DNA of 64,000 nt from Erigeron canadensis (GCF_010389155.1 NC_057763.1:45924645-45988644); one strand, 5' to 3'. Numbered from the stretch's first letter, positions 9,454-21,990 are shown. Numbers and translations: made by a program. Notes: generated by a model not told the origin, from the letters alone.

Positions 9454-12400
9454 TTACATAAACATAGAGTCCTCTGACATTATTGTCAACAGAGAATACT
9501 TGACCTTCACCCTGATTCTACCACCCTCCACACATAGCTTTGCTCCAGTGACCACCCAATATCCCGGCGGGTCTTCTGGCCCCCTCACCATTTCCCTAGT
9601 GTCAACAAAATGGGACATTTTTGGCACTCTTAAAGGTGGACCATCAGGATAGACGGCGGAATTCAAATCCACTTTCACAGGCTTTTGTTCTGGCGTAGCA
9701 AGACCCATGCTAAAGGGTGTGCTCATCAATGTTGACATTAATCCCGATTTCCGAGAATGCATGGAGGGCCCGTCCCATTCTGACCGCCGTATCTTTGCAG
9801 ATCCGACCATTGAGTAACCTAATCGAAGGAAGAGGACCTTTTTCATACCTACGCCTTTGACATCAAACCATGCCTTGGTGACGATGGAAGCTGAGTCATC
9901 GATTCGAGTCTCATTATACTCTACTGGCACTGTGCATACATGAGAGAATATGCTCCACTTGACGGGCTCGAGATAACCTTTTCCAATTGGCTCTTCATTA
10001 GGTTTGTAGCTAGAATCGTCCGAGAGTTCAAGCATCTTAGGAACCGAAGACAGGTGCTGCAGGTGGATGGCTAGCCGATCACTCTTTCGTCCTTCTAAGT
10101 ACAAACGTACCCCTGTGACAGGCCTGTGCTCAGAATCAACCTGTAAGAACACAACCATCAATACTTTCAAAACTTCTGTAGCACATTCTCAATTCAGTAT
10201 CAGCTTCCTTTATAACATAGGTGGTAAAATGGGGCAGTGGGTCAATATAGGGTATCTTTGGATGTGTCATTTCAGGTTGACCCGACACTTTCAGTCCATT
10301 TATCTATACAGTATACATATCAATAGTGTTATACTAATTAAGGACATCATCGACCCATTTAAACCTTTTGATATGTTCCCTATGAGCTATTTTATGCTTT
10401 ACCAGTTTGACCAATCAGATATAAAAATGTAGTCATAGCCCATGCCAATCCATATACACAACCATCAATACTTTTAAAACTTTTGTAGCACATTCTCAAT
10501 TCAGTATCAGCTTCCTTTATAACATAGGTGGCAAAATGGGGCAGTGGGCAATATAGGGCATCTATGTGTCATTTTAGGTTGACCCGACACTTTCAATCCA
10601 TTTGTCTATACATATCAATAGTGTTATGGACATCATTGGGCCCATTTAAACCTTTTGATATGTTCCCTATAAGCTATTTTATGCTTTACCAGTTTGACCA
10701 GTCAGATATAAATACGTAGTCATAGCCCATAACAGCCCATACAGGTAATTGGGTCGAAAGTGCCCCTTCTAGCTTTATTGGAGAAAATTGACAAGGTATT
10801 ACCTTGACAGTGTTGACATAAAGCCGGGGACCCAAGAATGTGAACTGGAGTGATGGAGTAGGATTTTTCTTTCGACGTGCAGCAAGTGGAAGATCGCCAT
10901 ATGCTGGTGCCCACTGTCGTGGCAATTGGAACTCAAGAAATTGGTCAAGTTCCTCGATTGGTGGTTTATCTGCAATATGTAAAGCAGATCAAAGAATAAA
11001 TCAGGTTTCAACAAATTCAGTCTACATCTTTGACAAACGACTGCACTTTCTACAATCTACATCCATATATATAGAAAAGTCAAGTATAACACCTCAAAAC
11101 CAAAATGCACAAACACATATAGTAGCCCAATATCCAAATTTCTATCTTCTACCAATGTTGGATGGAGGCCCACTTAAGAGTATTAGTCTTCTACCAATGT
11201 AAAAAGGATTGTTACAAGAAGCATACTCACATCGAAGGTACAAATTGATTGCGTGGCTCAGAAATCCGCTACCACGAACACCACTTAAAAGCGCAACGAT
11301 TGGAACAAAGGCCATAGAAATGACATTTGGTGCTTGTGATACCGTTGAAATCCAACTTTTGTGGCTTTGACCTTTATCAATACCTCCCCGACGAACATGA
11401 ATGCTTAGTAGATCCTGAAGGACAACAGTCAAAAGCCTATAAATTAGAATACCTATTTGCTATCGGTTAAAAAGGTGTGGGGCTGGTAGGTTGGGTGAGA
11501 AATCAAAACACGTTTGGTTTGACCCAAAACACGGTCCATTGAGAGTGTGATTTCATTCTATAAATAATTACTGTATCAAAAAAGATTACAAAAGTGATAT
11601 TTTGAATAAGGTGATTTATAAGGTTTTACAACCAAGTACATTACCCATTTAACATGTTGAATTTTTAGCTATAATTTTCATTACAAATAAATATGACTGA
11701 AAGTCGACTCACCATAAGTAAACGAGCCAAAACGTTCCAGCTATACCATTCGTTCTCATATACATAGAAAAGAAGAAAGAAAGTTACAAAAAAGGAGCTT
11801 ACATCCTTCTTAGATCGGGAAACAACAGTGGGGCGTAGAGGATTTGCTAGCATTGGAGGGAGATCCCAAGCGACAGATCGTTCATCCTGTATGACACCAT
11901 GAATGCGGTAAGAACACACTGTTCTAATGTTTATACTCTGACTGGAATCCATACCTTTTGCTTTAGTGATTTATCAGAGCCCGAAACAGAAGCTTCTGCT
12001 ACATGTTCAGACAATTCTTCATCTGCTAATTGCTTTAACAAATTCTGCACTTCTGTTGAGTCAAGATTTGAACTTTGTAGCTGCTTTAGGTATATTACAT
12101 CCTTACCCCCCATCTTAACTCCCACGACGATATGAGTACCATATTTATCTATAAACCTGGTAAAACAAGGATACATGGTTTTAGAATTTGCATAATTAGC
12201 CATACAACAATGACCTTTTACCGTTGTATTGTATTAGGGTCCTTTAGTACGTGTTAAACTTCCAAAAGCTATTGTTTAAACCTGGTGACCTCTTCATTGT
12301 TTAACAAAGTGGCAGCGATATATACGGCCACATAAATTGTCATGTCATTACCATGTCATCATAAAAGGTGCCACATCACCAGTTTATGTAACTGGATATT

Positions 12401-13314
12401 AGATACATACAACAGCAATACTCCATTTCAAAGTTTGAAACATATACAAAGGACATTTTTTGTTCAATACATACAATAGTAAAAGAGTAAATTTGGATTG
12501 TGTAGCTTGCCCTAACAATATTAGTACACTAGCATAATAGCGTAAGTTAGTTATCCACGTTTCTATGATCTCATGTTATACATGGTCTTGGTACATTTTC
12601 ATGTCTTTTTAGCAACACATTCTTTATAAGACATTAGATAAATAACTTTTGCAGGATGAGTAAAGGGTCATACTCAGCAAGAGCAGTAGGATCCCAGGAA
12701 GCCGGCACTTCTTGCTTCACCTTCTCGGATAATTCAATATGTGCTTTAGCTAACTCAATATTGTATAATGTAATAAACCAACCATCAAAAGCTAGATTCT
12801 TCGTGCTAGGCGCGTCTTTTTGCCAACAGCCTTTATAACCAAACATCGAATTGAAATACCCTGAAGGTATCTTACCCGATAAAGATAAGTCTTGATTAAA
12901 TTGTTCAGACATCTGATATAAACACACATACACATAAAACAAATGTAAGTAGCAGTAACTAAATAACTATCTACTTGGCATTGGCTAATAAAGTCAACTC
13001 TGTAAGAATTTAAAGCTAAACTATGGAATTAATTAACTTACTTGATTAAAAGAAAGAACATCTGAATGAAACCTGGTGCGTTCGCCTTTATCGCACTTAA
13101 TCGCCGGAGAAACATTGGGAACAACTACACCACCAGGAACCACCAGATCCTTAGTTAAAGTTCCATCAAGCTCGATCAAGGATGACCCGGATGGACCGGG
13201 TTTACACCCGGTTAACCGGATATCACAAGTGAGATCATATCCATACCCAATCACAGATACAGCTTTTTCAGCAGCTGATTGGGGATCAAAGAAATTTGTC
13301 TTGTAAATTGACAT
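9454..13314 (-). CDS. NSL1: MACPF-domain protein, NSL1/CAD1 family (seven exons)
   Basis: Exons on the minus strand: 13314-13042, 12912-12674, 12156-11955, 11886-11803, 11414-11231, 10969-10803 and 10140-9454. All introns are GT-AG and phases join cleanly to 1836 nt, a 611-residue protein, the size expected for Arabidopsis NSL1. The MACPF signature YGTHIVVGVKMGG lies near residues 176-188, spanning the start of exon 3. Other family blocks are IKCDKGERTRFHSDVLSFNQ, GKIPSGYFNSMF, KPPIEELDQFLEFQLPRQWA and the C-terminal GPEDPPGYWVVTGAKLCVEG. NSL1 and CAD1 restrain salicylic-acid-linked cell death. Despite the pore-forming fold no cytolytic activity is implied here. Residue choices (CDKGERTR, IDKGQSHKSW, EEPIGKGYLEPVKW) favour NSL1 over CAD1 or At4g24290, from memory of the family. 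No disabling change seen. Regulation: see the upstream region. Confidence 0.93.
10151..10745. repeat. Tandem duplication inside NSL1 intron 6
   Basis: Two direct copies, about 10151-10457 and 10458-10745 (offset 307 bases at the left end). Both start ACAACCATCAATACTTT and contain CACATTCTCAATTCAGTATC and GTAGTCATAGCCCAT. The second copy carries small deletions. The duplication starts 10 bases beyond the exon 7 acceptor, so the splice site itself was not copied. Confidence 0.85.
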
Positions 13315-13870
13315 CTATTCTTTTAAGTAGAATTCTGCTTCTGGGATTTAAAACCAAGTATAGATTAGTAATGGGTTTTTGATAAATCTTGAAAAAGATT
13401 GAATCTTGATGAAAAACAATAAGGTTGTTAATGAATCTGCAAAAAGGATATTTTTTGATAATCAAGATATTTTTTTCTACTCGTTCTAACTAAACTAACA
13501 TTACGAGGAATATGACTACAAATTGAACCTTTGACTGGGTTATAAAGGTGAAGCTGATACAGCTAGAAAGTAGAAAAAACTATGTTTTGACAAAATTGCT
13601 TAATGGGGTTTCAAAATGAGTATGAATTAATAATGGGTTTTTAATGAGATTTGAGAAAGGATGAATCTTGATGATGAAAATAACAAGATTTTCGACAAAA
13701 AAGAGAATGAAATTTTGACAGTTGGATTGGTCAAATAAAAATTAGGGAAATACTTGTATTTAGGGAATTGGAAATTTAGTGGATTGTGGGGTTGCTTTAG
13801 TTCGTTGGTTTGGACAGTGTGAATGGAGGTGGTGAACAATGGCGGCCAAATGGGTGAAATGGGTTGGTGC
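13315..13870 (-). promoter_or_regulatory. NSL1 upstream region with duplicated segment and W-box cores
   Basis: Upstream of the NSL1 start, a roughly 70-base segment (AATGGGTTTTT ... GAATCTTGATGA) occurs at 13370-13440 and again, diverged, at 13632-13700. TTGAC cores occur at about 13530 (TTTGACTGG), 13732 (GGTCAAAT, TTGACC on the minus strand) and 13911 (GTTGACTTT). WRKY factors bind such W boxes, which would fit a cell-death regulator, but site function is inference. Confidence 0.45.
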
Positions 13871-15340
13871 CACGTGGAAAATTTTGTTATTTGGTTGAAA
13901 CTTGAAAGAGTTGACTTTGATGAGTGTCTTTTAAGTTTGAATTGATCAATGAAAGCTACTTTGGTTGTTGTTTACTTGTCTAAAATAATGCAACTAGCTT
14001 TATGAATGACAGTTAATATTTTGTGTTCGAATTGAATTGCTTCGGTGATACGGGTTTACAAAGTCTTTACACATTTGACTTCCAATACTATCATGTTTCT
14101 TATTAGCTTCCTTTTCATTGTTCCATTGAATCTCGTCATCGTTTCTTTTATGGCTTTATATCAACTGTTTTGTCTCATGATGTCCTATAGGCTATTATAT
14201 CCATGCCTTATTTATGAATGTCTAATTTTAACTTCTTGTTTTTATACCTGCTTTAGCAACCATCAAATGAAGGTCATAGCCAACTCATTTAGGAGTGATT
14301 TAATTTGTGGCAAAAGGTTGATTACGGGTGGTTACCTTTTTTGCCTAGCCATCCCACACTCTAAACCCTTGTATGGTTCATAACGTAACTCTGAACTATA
14401 CGTCTACTAGACTACTGTGGGAGTTACATTAACACATTAAAGCGGTTTTTATTGCATTTATAAGTAAATTGTAACACATTTGAAAGTGAATCCACATCAT
14501 GACCTTGAAAACCATCTTAATGCTTGAATAGGATGAAAAAGATATGAAAACTAGATCTTTGAGTTACTTTTGAGGAAACCAACATGAACCGATGTATTGT
14601 TACTAGGGTTGTCAATACTTAACTCAACTAGAACCGATTGTCCGACCCTGAAAAAATCGGGTTGGGTATTTTCTAGCCTCCTGAACTGGTGGTGTACTTC
14701 GAATCATGTATCGAATTTGTGGACCTCTAATTGTACTCGGTTAGATGGCGCCAAAAATTTTTAACTGGCGTCCAAGTCAATAAACCATTTAATGTTATAA
14801 TATAATGATGCTTTCATTTTTAGGTTACATTGCTTTGGTCTTTAGATATGATTCATTCATTTGTTATTGTTAGAATTTTAACCTCCGTGGTTTACTTGAA
14901 CTCTTTCAATATACACCAAAACCATATCAAGTTTCAGCCCCATCTCCTTGAATGAAAATGTCGAAGATGATAAGAAACCAAACATCATCTTTGGTTGATC
15001 GAAATCTTCTCCCTAGACTAAGTTGAACCTTGTTAGTTTTCATAATTATGTCAAGAAGTCAGACTTTACCTAGAACCCGAACCAAGTATACATGCACTTG
15101 ATTATTTAGTGAGATCCAAATGATGCCCTTTTGCTTCCTGCTTACCTTAGACCAAAACCCAAGGAAACCTCATGTACTCTTGTTTGATCTAATTAAAAGA
15201 AACATAATTATAAAAACAACAGAGAGCTTAATTTAGCACTAAAATCCTTGTTTATTAATGTTTGGTTCAAACAACACTCAAAACGGCATGGATAACAAAC
15301 GCTAAGTTGCATACAGTTGTTTTGGGTATATATATACTAA
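13871..15340. other. Gene-free interval
   Basis: AT-rich with no convincing ORF, RNA gene or element border. A passage at 14605-14720 with repeated CCGA/CGGG words resembles hAT-type repeat ends, but no partner end was found. Confidence 0.3.
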
Positions 15341-15860
15341 TGTTTCCTAATGACGAATCCACCTAGACCATCAGTACCCAGGAAGACGTCAAGACGCAGA
15401 CTACACGCAGGGTACCACACGCAGACTGCACCCAGATTGCACAGAGCCTTAGCTGAAAGGATAAGCACGAATAAAGGTTGTCATATCACTTCCTAAATTA
15501 AAGGAAATCTCCACCAGCAATAGGAGATTCGTTCTCATCCTATTTCCTCTCTTCCAAGTCATATCTACACTATAAACGGAGAAGGAAAAAAGGAGAGAGG
15601 AGGATTATCATCAACATCATCATCTTGGGGGAAACCCTAAACACATATCATGGGGAAAACCCTAAATATCTAAAACACATATCAATCGGCGTGCAAAAGA
15701 TAAAAACTCCTACCAACTGGGAATCGCCGTCAAATTACTCAACACCCCTTCTCCTCACATAACCTAATCGGATGTACAAACATTTCCAAAGCACATTGGG
15801 GTCCAATCAAGGGGGAAGCTCCTCTCCTTGATAAGAAAGGTGTCATTTTTAGTTAATAGT
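15341..15860 (+). mobile_element. Probable LTR fragment or solo LTR (unclassified)
   Basis: The stretch has the composition of an LTR: a GC-richer upstream part with repeated CGCAGACT words (15400-15440), a TATA-like ACTATAAACGG at 15570-15580, then GAGAGAGGA and AAACCCTAAAC leader-like sequence. Borders and target duplication were not established. Confidence 0.3.
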
Positions 15861-16206
15861 GGAATTATGAAGGGAACAGGGAGGGTTCTAGCCATCAAAA
15901 AAAAACTCGTATATATATAGGTTTATACAAATATCATTGTCTTTTTAGTTATTTAGTTAACTCGTATCGAGTTCACCAGATTAAACCCAATATATCTAGA
16001 TTTGCTATGCCTTTGACACGAAACTTAGATCAACGATTCTATTATCGTCTCATGTTATTTAATGAGTGTTCTTTTCAATATTTTAGCTAACGAGAGTCTT
16101 CTAGCTTGTGAAACTAAATGACATTTGGTTACAACTAATTGGATACACTGGTACAACAAACCATGTTTTGTTCTCTCTACTTTTATATATATATATATAT
16201 ATATAT

Positions 16207-16411
16207 AGGTTTTAAATAAAATAAAACAAATATTAAAGTAAAACAAATAAAACAATAGGCTTTACATTAGTAGAAATCACCGTGCATCATAAATATCATC
16301 GTACATCAATTGCTTCGTGAATCTTCGTGCATCAATTTAACTATGATCTAAGGGTCAAGATCTTATCTTATTTGTTTTACTTTAATAGTTGTTTTACAAT
16401 ACCTAACCCCT
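16207..16411. mobile_element. MITE family A, copy 1
   Basis: A 205-base unit starting AGGTTTTAAATAAAATAAAAC and ending ACAATACCTAACCCCT, inserted in a (TA)n tract. Internal sequence has AACAATAGG, CATCAATTGC and TCGTGAATCTTCGTG. A second copy lies at 37796-38001 with the same ends and interior, so it is mobile or recently duplicated. Superfamily not determined. Confidence 0.6.
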
Positions 16412-16434
16412 ATATATATATATATATATATTGA

Positions 16435-16914
16435 GAAGTTATTTTGAGAACCTTTTTTTTTGCGAGACCTTTTAGAACTTTTTAAATCAAGCCCAACTGG
16501 TGCTTATTATTTACATGAAAATTGTTTTTTGATTGTTTTTCTGAATAACTTATTTATAATTTTGAAGTTTATAATTGTGTGGAAGCATGGATTATCATTC
16601 GTTATACAATTATGTGGAGATTTGGATTCTTGATCACATGTGCACGAATATTGCTATGATTACATGTGATCGACTTGCATACATGTGATCATAGCAATAT
16701 TCGTGCACATGTGATCAAGAATCCAAATCTCCACATAATTGTATAACGGATGATAATTCATGACTCCACACAATTATAAACTTCAAAATTACACATAAGT
16801 TATTCGGAAAACAATCAAAAAAAATAATTTTCATGTAAAGAACAATCATCGGTTGTGCTTGATTTGAAAAGTTCTCAAAGGTTCTTCCAAAAAAAGGGTT
16901 CTCAAAATAACTTT
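16435..16914. mobile_element. Long foldback (inverted-repeat) element
   Basis: Nearly the whole 480 bases are two inverted arms of about 230 bases around a short centre near 16675. Outer ends are AAGTTATTTTGAGAACC (16436 on) and its complement GGTTCTCAAAATAACTT (16897-16913). Inner ends include ATCACATGTGCACGAATATT and its complement. Flanks are (TA)n. A transcript would fold into a very long hairpin, a good source of 24-nt small RNAs. MITE or foldback transposon; superfamily uncertain. Confidence 0.85.
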
Positions 16915-16934
16915 AATATATATATATATATATA

Positions 16935-17873
16935 TCTATATAAATATTAAAACAATAGTTATTTTAGCATTTTAAAGCCTTCTATAATTTAAAGCTATTT
17001 TTAAAAATTGTCACATAGATCTTTATCCTATGTGGCATCTCTATATTTTTTTTACAATATATAAAGCTACAAAATTATATTATCTAAAACTATTAAATTA
17101 AATAAAAATAAAATCTATATATAAACAAAATCTTACAAAAATAAATGTAAAAAATCACATTCCATATTATAATAGAAACCGTATGAATTTAAAATCTAAT
17201 TTTAAAATTGGAAAATATTTGGTTTTCAAATTATTTAATTCTTAATTTTACTATCCAATATAACCAATATTATATATCACATTGTAATATAGTTTTTTAT
17301 CCTTTTCGTGGTGGTGATTTTACGTTTTATAAAAACTATTATCAATTACTAGGTGAATTCAACGTAATTTGAATCATAGGTTTGTTCTTTGTAATCTAAT
17401 TATAATTTGAATTTGGTTTCTAACTATATCTAATTAAAGCTTTTCAACTTTTACGAATTTTATTATTTGATGAAGTAACTTTTATGAAACTATTTTCTTT
17501 GAAAGAGTGTGATGAAATTCTAATAAGTCACATATCACTTTGCAAAAAATAAAAAATCGTTATGATTTTACATTATATTTACATTTTAACTTCATTTTAT
17601 GTTCATTAGTATTGCATGAAGTATAATATGTGATAGTTAATATGAATATTTGATAACGTATGTTTTTATATAAATGCAAAGATTTTCATAAGTAATAAGA
17701 GTTATATTTTGAATTTATCTATTTCAATAAATGTAAAAGTTTCCATTTAATGATAATATAGATTTATATGTACATGCCTAAATAATGTATAGTTGTTAAA
17801 AGTTATTATAAATATTCATATAACTAAAACAACATTTTTAAATAACCGCACATCGTGCGGGTAAAAGACCTAG
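16935..17873 (+). mobile_element. Non-autonomous Helitron, both ends present
   Basis: The element begins with TC (TCTATATAAATATTAAAAC) after an A at 16934. It ends CTAG at 17870-17873 followed by T, as expected for insertion between A and T. Ten bases before the CTAG is a 6-bp hairpin CCGCAC-ATC-GTGCGG (17846-17860), the Helitron 3' signal. There are no terminal inverted repeats or target duplication. The 939 bases carry no Rep/helicase ORF, so it depends on an autonomous partner. Confidence 0.85.
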
Positions 17874-17885
17874 TATATATATATA

Positions 17886-17956
17886 TAGAGGGTATAGAGT
17901 ATGTGGCTGTTAGATGCCCAACTTTGTTCTCTCTAACAGCCACATACTCCATTTTC
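17886..17956. mobile_element. Small hairpin MITE (family B), copy 1
   Basis: Perfect 18-base inverted arms GAGTATGTGGCTGTTAGA (17897-17914) and TCTAACAGCCACATACTC (17932-17949) around a 17-base loop, flanked by TA repeats. Related, longer or decayed members occur near 22030, 31405 and 33535. Confidence 0.65.
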
Positions 17957-17968
17957 TCATATATATAT

Positions 17969-20900
17969 TGTAACAACCGCCTTATAAATATTCTAATTAA
18001 GTTTCTTAAATCGTACTTTCGCAAATTGAACAGCCAGACAGTTCAATTTGATTAAGTTCTTGACGTACTTTAGACGTAAAATATGTGCTTATTTGAAGGT
18101 CAATTAGATCTTAAATCTTGATTTATGTGACGGATTATGAATTAATTCGATAAAATATGAAGGTTCGGTTCATAAATGTTCATGTCCATAATTGTTCTAG
18201 TGCAAAATGTTCACAAATAGTCCCTTGGAAATACCTAGTGCATCCATTTGGAAAAGGTATAAAGAGAATGTTGTAGTGTGAGAAAATTCACTATTCATTC
18301 ATCACCTCCAAACACCTCTCTCTCTCTCTAAAAAACACATAGTCAGGAACATCTCCACCACCATTTTCACACACTAAAAATCACCATCTTGATTTTGGGT
18401 TGTTTGATTGAAATCATTTGTACTTTCGGGTTCCTTGTGACGATCAAAACACGTTTCTAACAACAAATCACAGGTAATAACAACATCTTTTGAGAATTTG
18501 ATCAAAACAAAAGTGTACTTTTTTATGTTCTTGTTCTTGATGATTTGGTCCGATTTTTGTTTGAAAATCATGTTTATAATCAATGGGTTTGTGTCTAAAT
18601 GTGTTTAACATCATTTTGGTGAACAAATTTGGGTCATAACATGATTTAATTTACAAAACCCATTTTCAAATATGAACATAACTTGTTCTTGAGGCCACCA
18701 AGGGCTCATGTGATATTTTGATCCTGAAAACTGTTAAGGTGTTAAGAAAAAGTGTTATTGTGTTAATAAAGTACTAGTACAACGTTCTAACTCATCCCGA
18801 AATCGACCTAGGCCATCATGGATTGAAACCATGGCTGTTGGGTTCATGTAAAGTTCTTGAGTTGCTGTTATTCTTCACTAGAACGTGGGATTGGAAGATT
18901 GAATCGTGTTTGTGTTAGCTTGACGTTGATTCACATTCTAGGCAACTGATCATACAATCGGTTTCACTCAATCTAATGTTGAATCGACTTTAGTCATGAT
19001 TATGGAATGCTAGAACGATCAGAATGATGGAACGGTCTAAAATTTCTAAGTCCCTAGAACTACCTAAACTGTTAAGGTTATAGAACGACCATTAACCTTG
19101 GAACCAAGATAATCTGCTTTGTTCAAAGAGGCTAGGACGATTTAAAATGTAAAACGATCTATTTAGTAAGCACCAAAACGATCTGAATGGAAGGATAGTA
19201 AGACGATCCCTTTGAAGCTAGAAGTGAAACGATCTAAATGAAGCTCACATGAAACGATCTAAATGAAGCTCACTTGAAACGACCTAAATGAAGCTCACTT
19301 GAAACGATTTGAATGGAGTTCACAGGAAACGATCTAATTGGCATGGTACCAAAACGATTTAAATAGCATGAGGCGGAACGATCTCATCCTAGGAAATGTA
19401 AAATAACCTTTTGCCTGGATCTCGAAACAACCTGAATTACAACATCTTGAAAACAACCTTGGATATATATTAAACTTAGAACAATCTTGGAACCTAGAAA
19501 CGACTTTGATTCAAGCAGCTATGTTAATCTGAGCCTAACTTGAAGACGACCTTGATCCATAACTCGTCATGTTTCGACTTATAAACAACCTACTCTTGTA
19601 TTCGATCCCTAAAAAATCGACATAATATTGTACACAACTTATGAAGGGGGTCCCTAACTTAAAATATTCTTCAATCTAGACTGTTCATGAGTATTAGAAC
19701 TGGTTATCGAAACGATCTAAGACAACGTCCATTGTACAACCCTAATTGAGTTCTCTAACAAAGTTGTGAACAATTGATTGGTTATAATCATGATTGTGTG
19801 TGTTCCAAGGCGTACAAAACGAGTTCAATTCGAGTACTTACAGTTCGGTTCGAGTCAAAACGTCTTCAGTTCATTTAAGACCAAATCATCGGATCATCAA
19901 GAACATTTCTGTGATTAAATAATCACCAAGACTAATATATGTACGTATTATGTGATCAACAACGTGTACTTAGGATTCTGTCAAGGTGTGCTTGGATCTC
20001 GATAGATATATCTTATCTATCTCTGTGCTTGTTCTCTGTGCTCGATAACTGTGCGTATACCAGATCACTGTGAGTTCACTTATTCCCTTTTCGTACATTT
20101 TGTTCAAAGTTCTTTATCGGGGACTGAAAAGCATGAAAACTATTTTGTACTTATATATATATATATAAATATATATAAATACGTTCATGAACTGTTCTAC
20201 GTACTATTATATGATCGTATGAAAATACTTATGAAATGATTCTGAATTATCTTCTAAAGTGTTTTTAGATCTTGAATGGGCAGGATCTAGAATACATTCA
20301 TATTGATTTACATGTCGTTATTATGTACTTACTGTTCAATGTATGAGTTCTATTTTTACTTCTATCAATTCATGCCCCACAGTTCAGGGAATGAACCGTA
20401 GGTAATTATGGACAGTGCTGTTAGGGTAGGTCCACCCTCATTCTCTACAGTTCTGGAGAATGTATATTATCTGTACTTGTTCTGATCTAGATCATATTTA
20501 GCTTACTTGATTAAGTGAGCTTACTGGTATCTTATTGTTCATCATTGGCCAATCGGGTTAGCAGTGATTATATACATACATACAAAGTGCAATACCTGTT
20601 CTTAAACTGTTCTTACACTTACAAAGTACTTTTGATAAACGTACTGATCTTACGACTCGTTCTTATTATACATATTATTATTATCATGTATTCCTGTTAA
20701 GTACTTCATGTGAATCTCACCAACTACTTTCGTAGTTGACCCTTTTGAACTTACATGTTTTTCAGGCTAGGCTATTAGATCCTTTAGCATAGGAGTCTTC
20801 CTTCTCTCAGCTCATTCCTTTGGTGATTGTCCGTACGTTCAAGATCAGTAGCTGTGAAGACTTCCTTTTGCTCATTTCAGTTCAAGACTCGGGTCTGTGA

Positions 20901-21072
20901 AGACAATTGTTCTGTCTTTCTTGATATTGACTATTCTGGGGTATATCCCATGTTCTGTAATAACTTATGATACTTACTATCTTTTAATGTTATTGGCTGT
21001 GTTTGAACTTGTACTGTGCGTGCTTGTGCTCATCTGTGCATCCCGTATATTCCGCTTTAGCGGGGTGTTACA
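17969..21072 (+). mobile_element. Solo LTR, 3.1 kb, TGTAACA...TGTTACA
   Basis: The unit starts TGTAACAACCGCC at 17969 and ends GCGGGGTGTTACA at 21072. It is flanked on both sides by the 5-bp sequence TATAT, the target duplication expected for an LTR retrotransposon (though in a TA-rich site this is weak alone). TATAAAG at 18258-18264 is followed by a CT-rich leader (CACCTCTCTCTCTCTCT near 18312), as in a U3/R junction. There is no gag-pol and no second LTR, so it is best read as a solo LTR, probably Ty3/gypsy. It carries a minisatellite of ACGATCT-type motifs. Confidence 0.7.
19226..19375 (+). repeat. 25-bp minisatellite within the solo LTR
   Basis: Six head-to-tail units of exactly 25 bases, each opening GAAACGATCT or a close variant and, in the first four, continuing AATGAAGCTCAC. 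The AACGATCT core also recurs irregularly from about 19010 to 19720, so the array is the best-preserved part of a larger degenerate one. No spacer/repeat alternation, so not CRISPR-like. Confidence 0.85.
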
Positions 21073-21954
21073 TATATCTCTTATAAAAAGTTATAAATTT
21101 CAATAAAAAAAATTGTTCATACAAAAAATAATCCATCATATGTTTTACTTTTTTGAATCATCTTCTTCCAAGATCATACGACTTAATAATATCGCCGTTA
21201 CTCAAGATATGATTCCAGTTTCAAACCTTTTAACTTGGGCAGTTAAAATTTGCTTTGGTTAAAATAATGCCAAAAACATTCTGTTCATTTAAGACTTGAC
21301 AGTTTTGATTATAATTAATGATCGATTTTGTTCGTATTTGAGTGTTTAAGGTTTGTGTTGGTTAGCCTTAATGGTTCATGGCTGTCTTTCACATTACAAG
21401 TATGAGGCCTTCCGGTGTAAGAACGTTTCTTTCGACTTGTCATTCTGTTACATATCTTATTTTTTACTTTATTTTAAAACAGGAATTTTAACCCGGGGTT
21501 GTCACGAGAGACATATTGTCGCCGCATCATGCAAACATACATCTAACATTACCCAAAAGTTTAAACACTTAAAGTTTAATATAAGAAGTAGAAAGTAATG
21601 GATAGCTAAAGTTGAAAAAACCGAGAGTTCGATGGTAAAAGTTAGAAACCTTATAATAAGAGATAAAACGTAAAAAAATAAAGATTTGATGATTAAAGTT
21701 AAAAACCCAAAAGTCATTTGGCAAAAATTAAAAACTTTGTTACTTAAGTTTGTATAAAAATGTCAGACTAAAGTTAAAAAAACTAAAAGTTAAGTAATAA
21801 AAATAAGAAACTTTAAAAGTATACTATGGTAAAAAATAAAAATAAATAAAAATAATCAAGAAAAAGAAAAAATTGCTTACGTCAGTTGTAGCTAAGGGTG
21901 GTACTGTAGTCAAAGAGAATGTGAATTGTTATATATATATATATATATATATAA
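21073..21954. other. Gene-free interval
   Basis: AT-rich, with runs of AAAGTTAAAAAC-like words (21600-21800) that look like a decayed simple repeat. It ends in (AT)n at 21931-21953. No gene recognised. Confidence 0.3.
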
Positions 21955-21990
21955 CTAGTCTCAATGCGCGTACGATGTACGGATTATTTA
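21955..21990 (-). mobile_element. Helitron 3' terminus (minus strand)
   Basis: On the minus strand the sequence reads CCGTACATCGTACGCGC then ATTGAGACTAG followed by T. That is a hairpin stem plus CTAG end, matching the Helitron at 16935-17873 in design. The body would extend to higher coordinates. Its 5' TC end was not found and a family B MITE lies about 70 bases in, so the element is probably truncated. Confidence 0.6.

Noticed and set aside
17824..18055. ORFs on both strands rich in Y and I
   Set aside because: They translate the Helitron end and the hairpin MITE.
19226..19375. CRISPR-like array
   Set aside because: Units are contiguous 25-mers without unique spacers, in a plant LTR.
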